In this document: piece by piece, positions 41,330 through 49,941 of the stretch
How positions within the stretch are numbered: the stretch's first letter is position 1
Layout of the letters: each line of letters begins with the position of its first letter
Source of the DNA: JAHJDS01 sp964569795
GTDB taxonomy: Bacteria; Desulfobacterota; Desulfarculia; Desulfarculales; JAHJDS01
Direction of reading: 5' to 3'
DNA length: 64,000 nucleotides
NCBI GenBank assembly: GCA_964569795.1
Contig: CAZMVB010000008.1
Span: forward strand, 107,409 to 171,408
Notes under the pieces: generated by a model
Databases searched by the model: none
What the model saw: only the letters and a program-made list of their open reading frames with translations
What the model was told of the DNA's origin: nothing
Program-made: the position numbers and the translations under genes

Positions 41330-41739
41330 CAGCGAACCTCCCGGGAAAGTCTAAACCGGACCTGGGCCTCGTCCCGCTGATCCAGGACGGGCACGGCAAA
41401 GGTCACCCGGACGGTGATGGCGCCCGACTGCAGGAAGGGGGTGGCCACGATCTGTCCGACCTCGAAGTAGGGCAGATACCCACGGCGCACCCCGAACCGC
41501 AGGTCATCGGCCACGTAGCGCCGGATCATGGGAACCAGGGCCCGGAGGTGCATCAGCTTGAGCAGCAGGTTGTGGACCTGGGAGCCGTACTCGGGCAGCT
41601 GCCGGCGGGATCTCTTGCGCGTGAGCAGGTAGGCCTCGATCTCCTGACGGTAGAGGGGCAGGCCCCGGGCCTGAACCAGAAAGCCCGCCCTGCCCCCCGA
41701 ATCAAGGATCGAGGGCCCGGTCAGAATCTCTCGCTGCAT
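41329..41739 (-). CDS. gp25/gpW-like baseplate wedge protein
   Basis: 136 residues. Has the wedge-protein core EAYLLTRKRSRRQLPEYGSQ and VHNLLLKLMHLRALVPMIRR followed by an immunoglobulin-like beta part (VGQIVATPFLQSGAITVRVTF). The EPR-type motif of gp25 is replaced by the related LPEYGS. Its position between the spike and baseplate J supports the call. Confidence 0.75.
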   Translation of the reverse strand: MQREILTGPSILDSGGRAGFLVQARGLPLYRQEIEAYLLTRKRSRRQLPEYGSQVHNLLLKLMHLRALVPMIRRYVADDLRFGVRRGYLPYFEVGQIVATPFLQSGAITVRVTFAVPVLDQRDEAQVRFRLSREVR

Positions 41740-41742
41740 GGC

Positions 41743-42489
41743 TTAGTCCCGGGCCAGGCCCTGGTTGGTGTGGTTGGTCAGATCGCCCTTCTGGTCGATG
41801 ACCTTAGAGGCGGTCTGGATGTCACCCTGGATCTGCAGGGCGGCGTTGCCGGTGATGGTCCCGTCGATGGTGGCCGTGCCCCCGCCGGTGGTCGTGATCG
41901 AGCCCTGGATCAGGAGGTTGCCCACTATCTTGACCTGGGGCGCGGTGTGGGTGATCTGGGCGGCCTCCATCTCGGTCTTGGCGCCGCCGGTGTGCTTGAG
42001 GGTGATCTTAGCCCCGCCGTCGTCCAGGGTGGCCTGGTGGCCGCCGCTGGTCTCGACCTCGACCTTCTTGCCGGCGTCGCTCAGATTGACCTTGTGGCCC
42101 TGGGCGGTCTTGAGGTAGATCGCCTCCTCGCCGCCCCGGTCCACCAGGGCCAGGACATGCCCACTCGGGGTCTTGAACCCGAAGGCCTGGTGGTCCTGAA
42201 ACTCCGGTGGGATCTCGCCGGCCGCGGCCGGGCCGGGCTGATAGATGCACCGGCCGGTCTCGGGGTTGAAGTCCACCCAGACCTGGGCGCCATCCTGGAC
42301 CGGGGCGAACATCCCGTACCCGGGCCCGACCCCGGGGATGGACGGCCAGGCGTCGGGCAGGGAGCCGACCGGGGTATTCTCGGCGTGGATCCCCGGGATG
42401 AAGACCTTGACCCGGCCGTTCTTGTCCTGGGTCCGCTTGACGTACCCGATGTACTTCCGCTCGCCGCGGGGCTGCTCGTCATCGATCAC
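41743..42489 (-). CDS. Baseplate spike protein (gpV/VgrG-like)
   Basis: 248 residues. An N-terminal OB-fold (about 10-95: VKVFIPGIHAENTP, YGMFAPVQDGAQVWVDF) is followed by a repetitive beta-helix (about 115-230: GHKVNLSDAGKKVEVETSGG, AKITLKHTGGAKTEMEAAQI, TTTGGGTATIDGTITGNAAL). This is the membrane-piercing spike at the tube tip. It follows the hub gene by 12 bases. Confidence 0.85.
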   Translation of the reverse strand: MIDDEQPRGERKYIGYVKRTQDKNGRVKVFIPGIHAENTPVGSLPDAWPSIPGVGPGYGMFAPVQDGAQVWVDFNPETGRCIYQPGPAAAGEIPPEFQDHQAFGFKTPSGHVLALVDRGGEEAIYLKTAQGHKVNLSDAGKKVEVETSGGHQATLDDGGAKITLKHTGGAKTEMEAAQITHTAPQVKIVGNLLIQGSITTTGGGTATIDGTITGNAALQIQGDIQTASKVIDQKGDLTNHTNQGLARD

Positions 42490-42501
42490 GATGACCTTCC
42501 T

Positions 42502-43704
42502 CTACCTGGCCTTCACGACCCTCATTCGCTGGGTCTTCTGCCGGCCCTTCTTGTTCGGGTCGGCCTGATTGGCGTTGACCCGCGACCTGGTCTTGGCCCC
42601 CGAGGTCTTGGGCGACTGGGAGCCGCCGCGGACCAGGTCGCATGACGTCTTGTAGCCGCCCGAATCGATGTGGTGTCGGCAGGTCTGGACGTACCAGTTG
42701 CCCGAGTGTTTCTTGCCCACCCCGGTGACGGTGATGATCGTCTTTTCCCGCAGGAACGGCAGGCCGATGAACTCGGCCGAGGCCTTCAGCTCGCGGTGGG
42801 CCGCCCGGGCGTTGGCGGCCTGGGCCTCGTGACGGGCGACCTTGGGGTCCTGCTGGGTGGTGACGTGGGTTCTACCCGTCTCGCCCCGCTTCTGATTGAA
42901 CGTCCCCGGGACCCTTGTCACCCGGTTGCTATTGGCGTCAATCAGCAAGGTCTTGCGCCCCTGGGCGACTCGCTGCGGGTTGTTGCCGTCGCGGGCCCGC
43001 TTGTCGATCGGCCGCTTCTTGAGGATGTCCGCGCCGGCGTGCTGGGTCTGCTTGCCCGGCCCCTTCTGCTTCTTGTCCTCGCTCCGGTTTTTCGGCTCGA
43101 AGCTCACCAGGGGCCCGGCCCCGGCCCGGTACTCGAAGCCCGTGTCCGGGACCTGACTCATCAGGCCGGCTTCCTGCCGGAAAAAGAGGGTCCCGTTCCG
43201 CTCCCACCAGACGCAGTTGTTGCGATAGGCCAGGTCGGTCAGGACCTCGAAGTACTCCCGGCCGGCCTGCTGGTAGCAGGGCCGAGTGATGGGCAGATCG
43301 TCGACTTCGGCCTTGAAGCCCAGGGCCCGGGCCACGTCCCGGACGATGTCCGAGTCCTTCTTGTTGGCCCAGACGTTTTTCGCCGCCCGGCCCTTGGCCT
43401 TGTGCTCCTTGGAGTAGGCCTTGAGGGTCAGGCTCACCGTGCGGCCGAACCGGGGCGTGACGTCCTTGATCTTGAGGATGACCTTGTCGCTGAGGTCCCC
43501 GTCCAGGTATCCCCACCGGGCCTCGATCTGGAGGCCTTCCTGAAGGAGTGGATGATCCACCACCTCGACCGGCAGGCCCTCGAAGGTGAGCGTCAAGCTG
43601 TCCTGTTTCTTGTCCGAACCCGAAAACTCGAAGGACCGGACGTGCAGGGCAAAGGGAAGCTCCTGGCCCTCGATCTGGACGTAAAAGACAGGTTCCCGGT
43701 GCAT
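42502..43704 (-). CDS. Late-control D-like baseplate hub protein
   Basis: 400 residues. Matches the gpD/XkdQ/gp27 hub: FEFSGSDKKQDSLTLTFEGL, KAYSKEHKAKGRAAKNVWAN, SDIVRDVARALGFKAEV, and REYFEVLTDLAYRNNCVWWE. It binds the tail tube above the spike trimer. The C-terminus after 340 is very basic. It shares one base with the LysM-like gene upstream. Confidence 0.8.
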   Translation of the reverse strand: MHREPVFYVQIEGQELPFALHVRSFEFSGSDKKQDSLTLTFEGLPVEVVDHPLLQEGLQIEARWGYLDGDLSDKVILKIKDVTPRFGRTVSLTLKAYSKEHKAKGRAAKNVWANKKDSDIVRDVARALGFKAEVDDLPITRPCYQQAGREYFEVLTDLAYRNNCVWWERNGTLFFRQEAGLMSQVPDTGFEYRAGAGPLVSFEPKNRSEDKKQKGPGKQTQHAGADILKKRPIDKRARDGNNPQRVAQGRKTLLIDANSNRVTRVPGTFNQKRGETGRTHVTTQQDPKVARHEAQAANARAAHRELKASAEFIGLPFLREKTIITVTGVGKKHSGNWYVQTCRHHIDSGGYKTSCDLVRGGSQSPKTSGAKTRSRVNANQADPNKKGRQKTQRMRVVKAR

Positions 43705-44018
43705 TACTCGACCACCTTGGACAGGACGTCCATCTCCAGGCGCCGGCGCGACGGGAGCCGGACCAGGGTCCCGGCCGGGATCTCTTCGGGATGGACCACC
43801 TGCCCCAGGTCGGCCGTCAGGAACTCGAACACCACCCAGGCGTGACGGACGTCGCCGAGAAAATCGTGGGCCAGATACTCGATCCGCTGGCCGTCCATGA
43901 CCCGGTGATACTGGTCATCGTCTCGGGGCGTGGTGTCGATCGATCCGCCCCGGCCCCAGAGGGCGTAATCGGTGAAGTCGACCAGGGGGGTATCGGTGGC
44001 CAGGGACCGTTCGGACAT
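43704..44018 (-). CDS. LysM-like small baseplate/tail protein
   Basis: 104 residues with a LysM-like arrangement: RVMDGQRIEYLAHDFLGDVR at about 39-58, then HPEEIPAGTLVRLPS at about 76-90. The same domain is the C-terminal half of XkdP-type proteins, but here it is a separate gene just downstream of the CIS-tube protein. It probably binds the tube-hub interface. Confidence 0.65.
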   Translation of the reverse strand: MSERSLATDTPLVDFTDYALWGRGGSIDTTPRDDDQYHRVMDGQRIEYLAHDFLGDVRHAWVVFEFLTADLGQVVHPEEIPAGTLVRLPSRRRLEMDVLSKVVE

Positions 44019-44020
44019 GA

Positions 44021-44602
44021 TCAGGCCTCCTTTGAGGGGCCAGCCGTCTCCTTGGACCCTGGGGGCAAACCGGCCGCCTCTTTGGAGCCGCTCTCGGTCT
44101 CCGGGTTATACTCGGCACCCGACTCGGGGGCCCGCCAGTCCCGGAGCTCCTCACGGCCGATCACCCGCTCCTCGTCTTCCTCGAGGGTGATGGTCACGTC
44201 CGCGGTCAGGGGCAGCAGGCTGTCCGGGTGCATGGCCTTGCCGTACTTAACGGAAACGTTGGCCACGTGACACAGGACGTCCGGGCGATCGCCAAGGATG
44301 AACAAGACCCGCTCCGGGGCGCGTTTCGTCCGGCCCAGTTCGACCTCGGGGTACTGCAGGCTCAGCAGCCGATTGCACCGCTCCTGGACCTTGCCCTGGT
44401 CGGCCTCGGAAAAGTAGTAGCGCAGGGTGAAGCTGACGGTTCTTTTTTCGCCGGCGATCCACTGGAACTGCGGCTGGGAACCGGCCGGGGTGACCACGGC
44501 GGCAAAATTCGAAGCCTTGCCGTCAGTGACGTTGGTCGGGTTCAGCTGGAACTCGAAGACCTCCAGGGACTCGTAGCCGATCAGAAACCCGCGCTGACTC
44601 AC
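44021..44602 (-). CDS. CIS-tube/XkdP-type tail protein
   Basis: 193 residues. The N-terminal domain has EVFEFQLNPTNVTDGKASNF and RTVSFTLRYYFSEADQGKVQ, close to contractile-injection-system tube-initiator (CIS_tube, XkdP N-terminal) proteins. The C-terminal 35 residues are low-complexity Gly/Glu/Ser/Pro. It lies directly after the tape-measure gene, overlapping it by four bases, as in PBSX-like operons. Confidence 0.75.
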   Translation of the reverse strand: MSQRGFLIGYESLEVFEFQLNPTNVTDGKASNFAAVVTPAGSQPQFQWIAGEKRTVSFTLRYYFSEADQGKVQERCNRLLSLQYPEVELGRTKRAPERVLFILGDRPDVLCHVANVSVKYGKAMHPDSLLPLTADVTITLEEDEERVIGREELRDWRAPESGAEYNPETESGSKEAAGLPPGSKETAGPSKEA

Positions 44603-47556
44603 AGCCCCAGGCTCCGGCGGGCGGTCTCGTACACTCTATCGGCCACGACCCGGGCGACCTCCCGGCCGTCAATTTGGACCACAACCGGGCGCTTGGCCAT
44701 CTCGGCCATGGCCGCGGCCAGCTGCATCAAGCCCGCCTGCTGGTCCGGTTGCGGGGGGGCGCTTTCAGCGCGCAGGGGCCCGGCGTCCTCCAGTTGACGG
44801 GAGGCGCGCGTCGCCATAGCCCTGGCGATTTCCCTCTCCCACCAACTTTCTCTGGCTCGCCTCGCCACATCAGGCATCGCCAGCTGGGGCCCCAGGGCCG
44901 AGTCCAATCTGGACTGAGTGCCCTCACCTTGGTCGGATGGCCGCAGCCGGGCCTTCTGGCCCTGCCCGGTCATCCGGGCCTCCCAGGCCTTGATCCGGTC
45001 ATAGGCCCGGCCGGCCCGGCTCGAGAACGCCGAGGCGATCCACAGGACTCCCTTGATCGGGGCCAGCACGATCTTGAGCATCCCGGCGAAAATCCGCTTG
45101 GCGATGGCCACGATGCCGGTCAAGACCCCGGTGATGGTGTTCTTGATCCCTTGCCAGATATTCCCGGCCACCTCGCTGACCTTGTTCCAGACCCCACTGA
45201 AAAAATCTCCGATCGCGGTTCCGACCGACTTGATCACACCCCAGGCCCACTTGACACTGGCAACGATGGCCTTCCAGACCTCGGCCGCGGCCTCGGCGGG
45301 CTTGTTCCAGACCATGACGAAAAAGTCCGCGACGGCCTTCGCCCCGATCTTGATCGCATCCCAGACCGTGGACGCGACCCAGCCGATCCAGTTGAGCGCT
45401 CCCCGGACGGCCCCGACGATGTCGTCCCAGTACTTGACCACCAGCATCGCCACGGCCACCAGGCCGGCGATGATCACCCCGATCCAGCCGAACGCCAGCC
45501 GGCGCGCCACTCCAACCGCGATCAAGGCCAGGCGCATTCCCTTGAGCACCATGGTCAGGCCGCCGATCACGATTTTCGTGCCGATCACCGCGGCCTTCGC
45601 CGCCCAGATGGCCACCTTGAAGCCCTTCAGGGCGAACTTAGCCAGGACGATGGCCTTGCGGAACAGCTTCCAGCCGATCACGCCGGCGATGACGTACCCG
45701 GTCACCTTGCCCACGGTGACACCGACGCTCTTGACCCCGCCCAAAGTCGTGTTTGAGCTGATCAGGCCCAACTGCCGCAGCATCCGGCCCAGCCACTGGA
45801 CCACCGGCTTGATCGCTCGCCAGAATACCCCGAAGGACTCCATGGCCCAGCGGCCGACATCCTTGAGGGCGGCCCCGATCCCCTCGACCAGGCCGGTCAA
45901 GAAGCGCTTTATCCGGACGCCGATCCGGAACAATCGGACCACGAAACCAAAAAGCCCGGCCTTTTCGAGCTTGTCGCCCAGCTCTCCGGTCATCAGGGCC
46001 TGGTTTCTGGTCGCGTCATTGAGCTTCTTGAACTGGACTCCAAACACCCCGAGGCCCTCCAGACCCCTCAGCATCCCCTTTTCGCCCGAAAACGAATCGA
46101 ACAGCTGGGACAGTCCCTCCCAGACCAGCTTGACCTTGTTCCAGAATTTCGTAATTGTGGTGGTGATCCCGCCGAAGTTGGACTGCCAGGCCTGGCGGAC
46201 CAGGTAGACGATGCCGATCAGGGCCCCCACGGCCAGGGAGACCGGCAGAAAGGTCTTGGCGATACTGGCCATGGCGAACCGCGCGTATTGGCCGAAGAAG
46301 TGCCAGGCCACGGCGCCGGCGCCCAGGGCGAAAACCAGGCCGCCGATGGCGAACACGACCCGGGTGATCGTCCCCATCAGGCGCGGATTCTCGGCCGCGA
46401 ACTTCTGCACCGCGGTGATGACCTTGCCCACGGCGTTGACGATCGGGATGACCACCGGCAGCAGGGTCTTGCCGATACTCTCGAACATGTTGTGCATCCG
46501 CTGGCCGAAGAGCTGCAGGACGTCCCCGATCCGCATGTTCATGGCCCGGGCCATCTCGACGGTCACCGCCATGCCGCCCTTCATCGCCCCCTTGAGCTCG
46601 CTCAGCTTGGCTGTCAGGTAACCGGTCTTGCCGGCAAAGGCCATAATGAACTTGACCGCCTCGGCCGACCCGAAAGCCTTCTGCAGGGCCAGCTGCGCCT
46701 TGGCCTGGGACAGGTCCCCGAACTTGGCCTCGATCTTCTTCATGATGCTGACAAAGGGCAGCAGTCGGCCCTGGGCGTCGGTGAAGCTCATCCCCAGGGC
46801 CTTCTGGGCCTTGAGAACCGTGGTCAGGAAAGCCCGGTAGCCGGTGCCGGCCTCGGCCGCCGTGTTGAACGCCCCCTTGGCCACACCCAGGATGGCCAGC
46901 TGCTCGTGGAACTTGACCCCCATCCCGGCCGCGGCCCGGCCGATAGTGCTGATGCCCTGGACCAGGTCCCGGCCGTCGGTCCGGAACACCTTGACCGCGG
47001 CCGAGATCCCGCCGGAAACCATCCGGCCGAAGTCCAGGTCGGACATGTTCTTGTAGGAGCTTTTGAAAACCCCGTAGACCAGGGCGAACAGCTTGGTCAT
47101 TTCCGAGGCCGAGGCCTTGGTCGCCTTGGCCGTGAGCACCGCCATCCGGGTGTACTGGGCCACGCCCTCGTCTGACAGAGACTCGATGCCGCTCTTGATG
47201 TCGTAGGCGGCGGTAATGAACTGGGCCTTGTTGTACCCGGCCCATTTGTTGGTGAACCGCGTGGCCGCCTTGTCCAGGGCGTTGAAGTTTTTGTAGCCCA
47301 GGGAGCCCATCTCGCCCAGGGCCCGTTGGCTGGCCACAGTCGAGCGGACCAGTAGCCCTATCCCGCCGAGCACGGCCCCGCCGGCGGCCATGAGCTTGAG
47401 GCCGGCCCGCATCCGTTCCAGGCTCCGGGCGAAGCGCCTCGAGGCCCTGTCGCTGGCCCCGGCCAGGGAATTCATCCGCCCCTCGAGGCCGCGGACCACT
47501 CCCCCGGCCATGTCCCGGGCCCGGAAGACCATGCCGATGCCGAACGAGGCGTCCAT
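44599..47556 (-). CDS. Tail tape-measure protein (TP901 type)
   Basis: 985 residues, which would predict a tail of about 150 nm by the usual rule; that is an estimate. The TP901 core (about 80-400) includes AYDIKSGIESLSDEGVAQYT, KLFALVYGVFKSSYKNMSDL and AILGVAKGAFNTAAEAGTGY. Hydrophobic segments follow (about 390-470 and 640-740), then Trp-containing amphipathic units (VWNKPAEAAAEVWKAI; VWNKVSEVAGNIWQGI). The start is ATG 47556 after GGTGACCC, directly behind the terminator at 47573-47598, so late transcription must read through it or restart here. Confidence 0.92.
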   Translation of the reverse strand: MDASFGIGMVFRARDMAGGVVRGLEGRMNSLAGASDRASRRFARSLERMRAGLKLMAAGGAVLGGIGLLVRSTVASQRALGEMGSLGYKNFNALDKAATRFTNKWAGYNKAQFITAAYDIKSGIESLSDEGVAQYTRMAVLTAKATKASASEMTKLFALVYGVFKSSYKNMSDLDFGRMVSGGISAAVKVFRTDGRDLVQGISTIGRAAAGMGVKFHEQLAILGVAKGAFNTAAEAGTGYRAFLTTVLKAQKALGMSFTDAQGRLLPFVSIMKKIEAKFGDLSQAKAQLALQKAFGSAEAVKFIMAFAGKTGYLTAKLSELKGAMKGGMAVTVEMARAMNMRIGDVLQLFGQRMHNMFESIGKTLLPVVIPIVNAVGKVITAVQKFAAENPRLMGTITRVVFAIGGLVFALGAGAVAWHFFGQYARFAMASIAKTFLPVSLAVGALIGIVYLVRQAWQSNFGGITTTITKFWNKVKLVWEGLSQLFDSFSGEKGMLRGLEGLGVFGVQFKKLNDATRNQALMTGELGDKLEKAGLFGFVVRLFRIGVRIKRFLTGLVEGIGAALKDVGRWAMESFGVFWRAIKPVVQWLGRMLRQLGLISSNTTLGGVKSVGVTVGKVTGYVIAGVIGWKLFRKAIVLAKFALKGFKVAIWAAKAAVIGTKIVIGGLTMVLKGMRLALIAVGVARRLAFGWIGVIIAGLVAVAMLVVKYWDDIVGAVRGALNWIGWVASTVWDAIKIGAKAVADFFVMVWNKPAEAAAEVWKAIVASVKWAWGVIKSVGTAIGDFFSGVWNKVSEVAGNIWQGIKNTITGVLTGIVAIAKRIFAGMLKIVLAPIKGVLWIASAFSSRAGRAYDRIKAWEARMTGQGQKARLRPSDQGEGTQSRLDSALGPQLAMPDVARRARESWWEREIARAMATRASRQLEDAGPLRAESAPPQPDQQAGLMQLAAAMAEMAKRPVVVQIDGREVARVVADRVYETARRSLGL

Positions 47557-47564
47557 GGGTCACC

Positions 47565-47598
47565 AAAAGAAAAACCCCGCCTCGGTTGAGACGGGGTT
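47565..47598 (-). terminator. Rho-independent terminator of the cargo block
   Basis: Minus strand: stem AACCCCGTCTC/GAGGCGGGGTT (47598-47588 with 47583-47573, one mismatch), then TTTTTCTTTT (47574-47565). It lies between the DUF2283 gene and the tape-measure start. Confidence 0.75.
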
Positions 47599-47645
47599 CG
47601 TGAACCGGCCGCCCGGAGTGGGCGGTCGGTATTTAGAAGACTGGT

Positions 47646-47861
47646 TTAGGCCTCTTCCACCGTTAGGTTTTCAACGACCAGCGACGGCCGTTTGCCCTGG
47701 CCGTATTTATCCTTGAACGCAAGGAGCTCAAAGCCCATCACGTTTCTGTCCTGATCGTAATCGACGATCACCCCGGGAGACACCTCTTCGCTCTCCGCGA
47801 CGGGGGAATCATTCAACAGGATGCGAAGTATGTCCGTTTCGGAGTCGTAGCTCATCCTCAT
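47646..47861 (-). CDS. DUF2283 family protein
   Basis: 71 residues. Typical DUF2283 pattern: MSYDSETDILRILLNDSPVA, then EVSPGVIVDYDQDRNVMGFE. These small proteins are often encoded beside DUF4258 or other toxin-like partners and are suspected antitoxins. No DUF4258 gene is adjacent here. It overlaps the HTH gene upstream by four bases, so the two are coupled. Confidence 0.75.
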   Translation of the reverse strand: MRMSYDSETDILRILLNDSPVAESEEVSPGVIVDYDQDRNVMGFELLAFKDKYGQGKRPSLVVENLTVEEA

Positions 47862-48139
47862 GAGTCGTCACCCCGCCCACTCAAAAAGGCCCGGTATTGC
47901 CGCTCGAGCCGATTCCAGAAATCGGCCGGCACGCCAGTGACTCGCTCGAACCGCAGGGCAACTTCCGGCGTGATGGGAGCCTCTCCCCTGATGATTTGGT
48001 CGATGGTCTCTTGTGGCAGGCCAGTCCGGTCGGCAAAGTCGGCCCTGGTCATCCCCAGGGACTCAATGGTCTCCAGGAGCGTGTCCCCCGGGGGTGACAC
48101 CTGATTCGGCCGGTACTGGTTGCGAATTTCACCGCCCAT
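47858..48139 (-). CDS. HigA-type HTH (XRE) antitoxin-like protein
   Basis: 93 residues. PGDTLLETIESLGMTRADFA followed by GLPQETIDQIIRGEAPITPE is the HigA/VapI addiction-module helix-turn-helix, and the C-terminal VTGVPADFWNRLERQYRAFL is also typical. HigA represses its operon and neutralises HigB, an mRNA interferase. No HigB-like gene is visible before it. The unknown gene at 48158-48541 occupies that place, 18 bases upstream. Confidence 0.8.
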   Translation of the reverse strand: MGGEIRNQYRPNQVSPPGDTLLETIESLGMTRADFADRTGLPQETIDQIIRGEAPITPEVALRFERVTGVPADFWNRLERQYRAFLSGRGDDS

Positions 48140-48157
48140 AGGTGACCTGAGCCCTCA

Positions 48158-48541
48158 CTACACCGCCTGCATGACCGCCACCCTTTCCATCTTGATGACG
48201 TCGCCGAAGAGGATGTTGAGGACCAGGACCACCCGCTCCGGCTTCCAGGCCAGGATGATGGTCATGAACTCCTTGGCGTCATACTCCGGGCCCCGGTGGG
48301 CCGGGAGCTTCCCGATGGCCATGAGGTGCCTGATGATCTCCCTGACCCGGGCCATGTCCACGTCACCGCCCAGTTTGAACCCGTCGCACAGGGGTATTTT
48401 GGCCGGGCTTTGCTTGTGGTAGTCCGGGGGCGGCCCGGTCAGGCCGATCTCGGCTGGGTCGATGATGACCGGGTTTGGGTCGGCCAGGATATCGGGAGTC
48501 AGCCCCCACAGCCCGATGATTTCCTGCACGTCGTCGTCCAT
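48158..48541 (-). CDS. Unknown protein in the HigA/DUF2283 cassette
   Basis: 127 residues, acidic N-terminus (MDDDVQEIIGLWGLTPDILA), a Pro-rich centre, and a helical/beta C-terminal half (VREIIRHLMAIGKLPAHRGP, TIILAWKPERVVLVLNILFG). I recognise no family. Being immediately upstream of an orphan HigA-like gene, it is a candidate toxin or co-regulator; this is inference. Confidence 0.5.
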   Translation of the reverse strand: MDDDVQEIIGLWGLTPDILADPNPVIIDPAEIGLTGPPPDYHKQSPAKIPLCDGFKLGGDVDMARVREIIRHLMAIGKLPAHRGPEYDAKEFMTIILAWKPERVVLVLNILFGDVIKMERVAVMQAV

Positions 48542-48621
48542 ACCTCAAACTATACGCGTTGGTGACCGACCAGGTCAGCAGAATCTGATTTAATAATTCT
48601 TCCACCTGTCTCGCATACCGC

Positions 48622-49062
48622 TTACATGAATCGGCGCTTACCCCTTACTTGTTCTTCGGAAAGGGATTCGTCTTGCCACTTGCTCTCGATGTGTTTTATC
48701 TCCGCGAGGGCCTCCTCCTTGGTGCCACTTGACCTGTCGTCCTCATGTTTTACGAAATGAAAAAACATTAAGGCAAGCAGAGCACTCATAACAATGGCAA
48801 AAGAGAGGACCCATTCGCGCCAGGACCAGACCCCAGTCTGCCAGACGGGGGACATGAGTAAAGCCACAGCAAAACTTACTGCCACGCCAATCAAGGCAAA
48901 TGCAGCATTCCGGTAACCGCTTCGGGGCGGCGAAATACCGTCAACCTTCGCCTTGAGTCGCTCCCAGTCCGACTTGGGAACAGGATAGAGCGTTTCCGTC
49001 TTCAAACGGACGATGGTGTATTCGTTCGTTACTCGAATAGGATGCCTCGAATTCGCCTCCAC
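48622..49062 (-). CDS. Two-transmembrane-helix protein, accessory phage gene
   Basis: 146 residues when started at GTG 49062, eight bases after the stop of the zinc-ribbon gene. A longer version from 49107 overlaps that gene by 38 bases. Two hydrophobic helices (about 51-69 and 80-97) are preceded by about 50 cytosolic residues and followed by a charged tail (GTKEEALAEIKHIESKWQDE). Base composition is clearly lower in G+C than the phage structural genes. No family recognised. Coupling to the zinc-ribbon gene suggests a two-component cassette, possibly superinfection exclusion. Confidence 0.55.
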   Translation of the reverse strand: MEANSRHPIRVTNEYTIVRLKTETLYPVPKSDWERLKAKVDGISPPRSGYRNAAFALIGVAVSFAVALLMSPVWQTGVWSWREWVLSFAIVMSALLALMFFHFVKHEDDRSSGTKEEALAEIKHIESKWQDESLSEEQVRGKRRFM

Positions 49063-49069
49063 GGTCGCG

Positions 49070-49375
49070 CTACCCCGGCGTTTTGACCACTCCGACCCTA
49101 ATCGCACTGAATAAATTCACGTATCCGCAGGCTTGGCAAACAAGGGAAAGCACCGGCATTACTTTGGACTCTCCGATGATGGAGACAGCGGGCCTGTGCT
49201 CAGTGATTTCCATAACTGTGTCGCTAAGGCTCCACTCCGTTTTGCTACAGATGGGGCATATCCTCGGTGCCGGCCACCTTTCGTCCAGAAACTTGAAGAC
49301 CTGGTCAAGTTGCTCTTTATCCAAAATCATGGGGCTCTCCGGATAATAGCCGACGTCCAGTGTCTGAGTGGTCAC
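49070..49375 (-). CDS. Zinc-ribbon protein, accessory phage gene
   Basis: 101 residues. Two CxxC knuckles (CPIC at about 41-44 and CQAC at about 80-83) form a probable zinc ribbon around a beta-rich core. The start is GTG 49375 after AGGGG. Lower G+C than its surroundings. Nothing identifies a target. It directly precedes the two-TM gene on the same strand. Confidence 0.6.
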   Translation of the reverse strand: MTTQTLDVGYYPESPMILDKEQLDQVFKFLDERWPAPRICPICSKTEWSLSDTVMEITEHRPAVSIIGESKVMPVLSLVCQACGYVNLFSAIRVGVVKTPG

Positions 49376-49446
49376 CTTTGAGCCCCTATACCAGGTAACA
49401 ATATGGAGATCAACAAGTTTCCAACAGGCTGGCTAATGGCTCAGCA

Positions 49447-49929
49447 TTAGCTGTCGTCCACGGCCCAGGTCCCCTCGGGCGTGCCCAGGGAACTCCAGGT
49501 GTCGTCGTCCACGGCGACGATCTCGAGGTAGCCGGCGTCGGTGACGTTCTTGTACTTCTTGCCGGCAGCCGAGCCGCAGACCGAGTCGCCCTCGGCGGCC
49601 TGCAGGATCACGTCCTGGCCGGCCACGGCCTTGAGGAAGCGGTAGGTGAGGCCCGTCGAGGCCACCGGCAGGTTGATGGTCAGGGCCCCCTGGGCGCCGA
49701 TGTTGGTGATGAGCTGACCCGAGGCCCCGGCGTCGACCGTGGTCCCGCCCGAGTCGGCGGCGACGTTCAGCACCGGGGTCTTGATCTTGCCGGCCAGGGC
49801 GTCGTCGGCGTTCGTGTCCACCGTGGCGATGGCGGTCTTGAGGCCCTCGAGGATGCTCCTCAGCTTGTCGTGGATGTGGGCCAGGCCCTTTCCCAGGGAT
49901 TTCGGAATGTCGGGTAGCGTGACGGCCAT
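49447..49929 (-). CDS. Phage virion-associated protein (decoration or tail), unknown family
   Basis: 160 residues. An N-terminal helix (KSLGKGLAHIHDKLRSILEG, about 10-29) is followed by a beta-rich Thr/Ala/Gly domain (VDAGASGQLITNIGAQGALT, DVILQAAEGDSVCGSAAGKK) resembling head-fibre or decoration proteins. ATG 49929 has AGGAGG just upstream. It lies after the frameshift extension of the tail chaperone and before the cargo block, an unusual place because the tape-measure gene normally follows. Confidence 0.55.
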   Translation of the reverse strand: MAVTLPDIPKSLGKGLAHIHDKLRSILEGLKTAIATVDTNADDALAGKIKTPVLNVAADSGGTTVDAGASGQLITNIGAQGALTINLPVASTGLTYRFLKAVAGQDVILQAAEGDSVCGSAAGKKYKNVTDAGYLEIVAVDDDTWSSLGTPEGTWAVDDS

Positions 49930-49941
49930 GATGTCCTCCTG

